Assembly: GCA_003533405.1 (NCBI GenBank) | Contig: DQDL01000099.1 | Span: forward strand, 1 to 25,035 | Source of the DNA: Clostridiales bacterium | Lineage (GTDB): Bacteria > Bacillota > Clostridia > Oscillospirales > Oscillospiraceae | Direction of reading: 5' to 3' | DNA: 25,035 nt | Shown: positions 22,540 through 25,035 of the stretch, one piece after another | Layout of the letters: every line of letters starts with the position of its first letter | Position numbering within the stretch: position 1 is the stretch's first letter | Notes under the pieces: model-generated | Told to the model about the DNA's origin: nothing | What the model saw: the letters and a program-made list of their open reading frames with translations, nothing else | Databases searched by the model: none | Position numbers and translations under genes: made by a program

Positions 22540-25035
22540 TTACAGTTTTGCAACGACTGCCGCGCAGCGGGGGCACAGTCCGGTCTCGGGATCGGCCTTA
22601 GTTGAGTGCATCCAGCAGCGGGGGCACTTGGTGCCCGGTGCTTCCTTGACGGAAACGGTCAGGCCGCTGTTGTAGCTGCCCTCGCCGACAACGGCCTCGG
22701 GGTCAGTCTCGTCCTCGTCGGAGATAAGGCACTCGGACACGATGAACAGCTCGCTCAGGTTCATGTCGGAGATGCGCTCAACGGTCTGCCTGCTTGCACC
22801 CTTTGCGTGCAGGGTGACGGAAGCCTCCAAGGGCTTGCCGATGCGCTTTGCGCCGCGGGCAGCCTCCAAAACGCCGTTTACATCGTTTCTCACGGAGATG
22901 AGGGCGTCCCACTTTGCCATCTCGTCGTCGGAAAGAGCGTACTCGGTAAAGGGCTTGTTCATCTCGTTAAGCACGACATTGCGGACATCGTCGCCCTCAC
23001 GGTGCGGCATCGCCAGCCAGATCTCGTCGCAGGTGAATGCGAGGATGGGGGCGAACATCTTGGTCATGGTGTCGAGGATGAGGTACAGAGCGGTCTGGGC
23101 GCTGCGGCGCTTGAGACCGTCACGCTCCTCGCAGTAGAGCCTGTCCTTGATGATGTCGAGATAGAAGTTTGAAAGCTCGACGACGCAGAAGTCGTTGATG
23201 AGGTGCGACACCACATGAAACTCGTAATCGTCATATGCGGCGGCGGCCTTCTCGATGAGCTTGTTGAGCTTGGTGATCGCCCACTTGTCGAGCTCCAGCA
23301 TATCCTCGGGCTTGACGAGGTCGTTTGCGTCGAAGCCGTCGAGGTTTCCGAGGCAGTAGCGGGCGGTGTTGCGGAACTTGAGGTAGTTCTGCGAAAGCTG
23401 CTTGAAGATCTCCTTGGAGCAGCGCACATCGACATGGTAGTCGGCAGAGCCCGCCCACAGACGGATCATATCTGCGCCGAACTCCTTGACGATGTCGGCG
23501 GGGTCAACGCCGTTGCCGAGGGACTTGTGCATAGCACGACCCTCGCCGTCGACCGTCCAGCCGTGGGTCAGGCACTCCTTGTACGGTGCGCCCATGCCCA
23601 GTGCGCCGACGGCAACGAGCAGAGACGACTGGAACCAGCCACGGTACTGGTCGCCGCCCTCCATGTACATATTTGCAGGCCAGAAGCCCTGGTCACGCTT
23701 CATTGCGGCAAAGTGAGTCGAGCCGGAGTCGAACCAGCCGTCAAGCGTGTCGGTCTCCTTGGTGAAGTGCGTACCGCCGCAGTGCGGGCACTTGAAGCCC
23801 TGCGGCAGAAGCTCCTCTGCCTCACGCTCAAACCATGCGTTCGAGCCGTGCTCCTCGAAGATAGCGGCAACGGACTCGATGCTCTCGTCGGTGCAGACGG
23901 GCTTGCCGCAGTCGGTGCAGTAGAAAACGGGGATGGGCAGACCCCAGCGGCGCTGACGGGAGATGCACCAGTCGGCACGCTCACGGATCATCGATGCCAT
24001 GCGCTCCTGACCCCATGCCGGCAGCCAGCGGACATTTTCGCATGCCTTGACGGCCTCCTCCTTGAAGCTGTCGACCGAGCAGAACCACTGCGGAGTGGCA
24101 CGGAAGATGATCGGGTGCTTGCATCTCCAGCAGTGCGGGTAGCTGTGGACGATATCCTCGGAGGCGAACAGAACGCCGCTCTCCTTCATGTCGTTTAAGA
24201 TGATGGGGTTGGATTCCTCGGTCCCGAGCCCTGCGTACTTACCGGCGTAGTCGGTGTGCTTGCCCTGATCGTCCACGGGGACGACCATGTCCATGCCGTA
24301 GCGCTTGCAGGTCAGATAGTCGTCTGCGCCGAAGCCGGGGGCGGTGTGGACGCAGCCTGTGCCGGAGTCCATGGTGACATAGTCGGCCAGCACCAGACGG
24401 CTGGTCTTGGGCAGGAAGGGATGAGAAGCGAGCATATTCTCGAAGAAGCTGCCGGAGTGGGTCTCGACGATCTCGTACTCGTCGATACCGCCGACTGCCA
24501 TGACCTTCTCGACGAGCGCCTCGGCGACGATGTACATTTCGCCGTTAGCGGCCTTGACGATGGCGTAGCTCTCGTCCGGATGCAGGGCGATAGCAAGGTT
24601 GCCGGGCAGCGTCCAGATGGTGGTCGTCCAGATGACGAAGTAAAGCTTCGACTTATCAAGGTGCGAAAGCTTCCCGAGATCATCGTTCATGGCAAACTTG
24701 ACATATACGGTCGTGCACGGGTCGTCCTGATACTCGATCTCGGCCTCGGCCAGTGCGGTCTCGTCATGAGCGCACCAGTAAACGGGCTTGAGGCCCTTGT
24801 AGATGTGGCCGTTTTTATACATCTTGCCGAACACACGCACCTCGTCTGCCTCGAAGCCCTTGTTCATGGTCTTGTACGGGTGCTCCCAGTCGCCGATAAC
24901 GCCAAGGCGCTTGAAGCCCTCCATCTGGATGCCGATGTACTTTTCGGCGTAGGCCTCGCAGGCCGAGCGGAAGTCGGCAACACTCATTGCCTTGTGATTT
25001 AGCTTCTGCTCCTTGATGATGGCGCTCTCGATGGG
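22540..25035 (-). CDS. ileS: Isoleucyl-tRNA synthetase (5' end beyond window)
   Basis: Charges tRNA-Ile and hydrolyses mischarged valine. 831 residues are visible; the frame is open to the window edge and the first visible residues are PIESAIIKEQKLNHKAMSV, so the N-terminal Rossmann half with the HIGH motif is outside. Present are the CP1 editing domain (WTTTIWTLPGNLAIALHP, and LVLADYVTMDSGTGCVHTAP), the signature block DRWCISRQRRWG-like ADWCISRQRRWGLPIPVFYC, and the C-terminal anticodon-binding region. A terminal zinc ribbon with four Cys follows (CPRCWMHSTKADPETGLCPR region). The usual KMSKS loop reads AMHKS in GRAMHKSLGNG (23521-23535). It ends 40 bp before a hairpin leading to lspA. Confidence 0.96.
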   Translation of the reverse strand, partial: PIESAIIKEQKLNHKAMSVADFRSACEAYAEKYIGIQMEGFKRLGVIGDWEHPYKTMNKGFEADEVRVFGKMYKNGHIYKGLKPVYWCAHDETALAEAEIEYQDDPCTTVYVKFAMNDDLGKLSHLDKSKLYFVIWTTTIWTLPGNLAIALHPDESYAIVKAANGEMYIVAEALVEKVMAVGGIDEYEIVETHSGSFFENMLASHPFLPKTSRLVLADYVTMDSGTGCVHTAPGFGADDYLTCKRYGMDMVVPVDDQGKHTDYAGKYAGLGTEESNPIILNDMKESGVLFASEDIVHSYPHCWRCKHPIIFRATPQWFCSVDSFKEEAVKACENVRWLPAWGQERMASMIRERADWCISRQRRWGLPIPVFYCTDCGKPVCTDESIESVAAIFEEHGSNAWFEREAEELLPQGFKCPHCGGTHFTKETDTLDGWFDSGSTHFAAMKRDQGFWPANMYMEGGDQYRGWFQSSLLVAVGALGMGAPYKECLTHGWTVDGEGRAMHKSLGNGVDPADIVKEFGADMIRLWAGSADYHVDVRCSKEIFKQLSQNYLKFRNTARYCLGNLDGFDANDLVKPEDMLELDKWAITKLNKLIEKAAAAYDDYEFHVVSHLINDFCVVELSNFYLDIIKDRLYCEERDGLKRRSAQTALYLILDTMTKMFAPILAFTCDEIWLAMPHREGDDVRNVVLNEMNKPFTEYALSDDEMAKWDALISVRNDVNGVLEAARGAKRIGKPLEASVTLHAKGASRQTVERISDMNLSELFIVSECLISDEDETDPEAVVGEGSYNSGLTVSVKEAPGTKCPRCWMHSTKADPETGLCPRCAAVVAKL

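Overview
The window looks like a replication-origin region from a Gram-positive, endospore-forming member of the Clostridia. A GC-rich lineage near Oscillospiraceae/Ruminococcaceae is my inference. The evidence is a dnaA-dnaN-yaaA-recF-remB-gyrB-gyrA block in the Firmicutes order, a dipicolinate synthase pair (spore-specific), lipoprotein signal peptides, strong AGGAGG-type ribosome binding sites, and a B. subtilis/phage phi3T-type thymidylate synthase. No mobile-element genes, CRISPR arrays, rRNA or tRNA genes were recognised.

Layout. Positions 1-2097, minus strand: the 5' part of an ABC exporter gene, rnhA (sharing an ATGA overlap with it) and a small SHOCT-domain membrane protein. Positions 2098-2715: no gene; instead a roughly 520-bp element with 80-bp imperfect inverted-repeat arms, each folding into its own hairpins. 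Positions 2716-11454, minus strand: gyrA, gyrB, remB, recF, yaaA, dnaN, dnaA. The gaps in recF-dnaN are -4 to +1 nt. The 217-bp dnaA-dnaN gap carries the features of a chromosome origin: six DnaA-box-like 9-mers (four identical TTTTCAACA), six consecutive DnaA-trios and an AT-rich strip. These lie in the same order as the B. subtilis basal unwinding system.

Positions 11612-16546, plus strand: mfd, a structured intergenic segment and a PrsA/SurA-like lipoprotein foldase. Positions 16720-19021, minus strand: thyA-folA, then a lipoprotein and a low-GC PBECR-like nuclease gene overlapping it. Positions 19224-20625, plus strand: spoVFA-spoVFB (dipicolinate synthase). Positions 20665-25035, minus strand: ileS (5' end off the window), lspA with an unusual long charged C-terminal tail, and an RluD-type pseudouridine synthase.

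Replication initiation, clamp, supercoiling, R-loop removal and recombination functions all sit around the origin, and transcription-repair coupling (mfd) is its divergent neighbour. Genes left of the origin and mfd/prsA to the right are co-directional with the inferred forks. thyA, folA, rluD, lspA and ileS run head-on to the rightward fork. The parts most worth a second look are the origin architecture, the two structured intergenic elements, the nuclease-like gene behind the lipoprotein, the LspA tail, and several substitutions at otherwise well-known motifs (GyrA, GyrB, IleRS).
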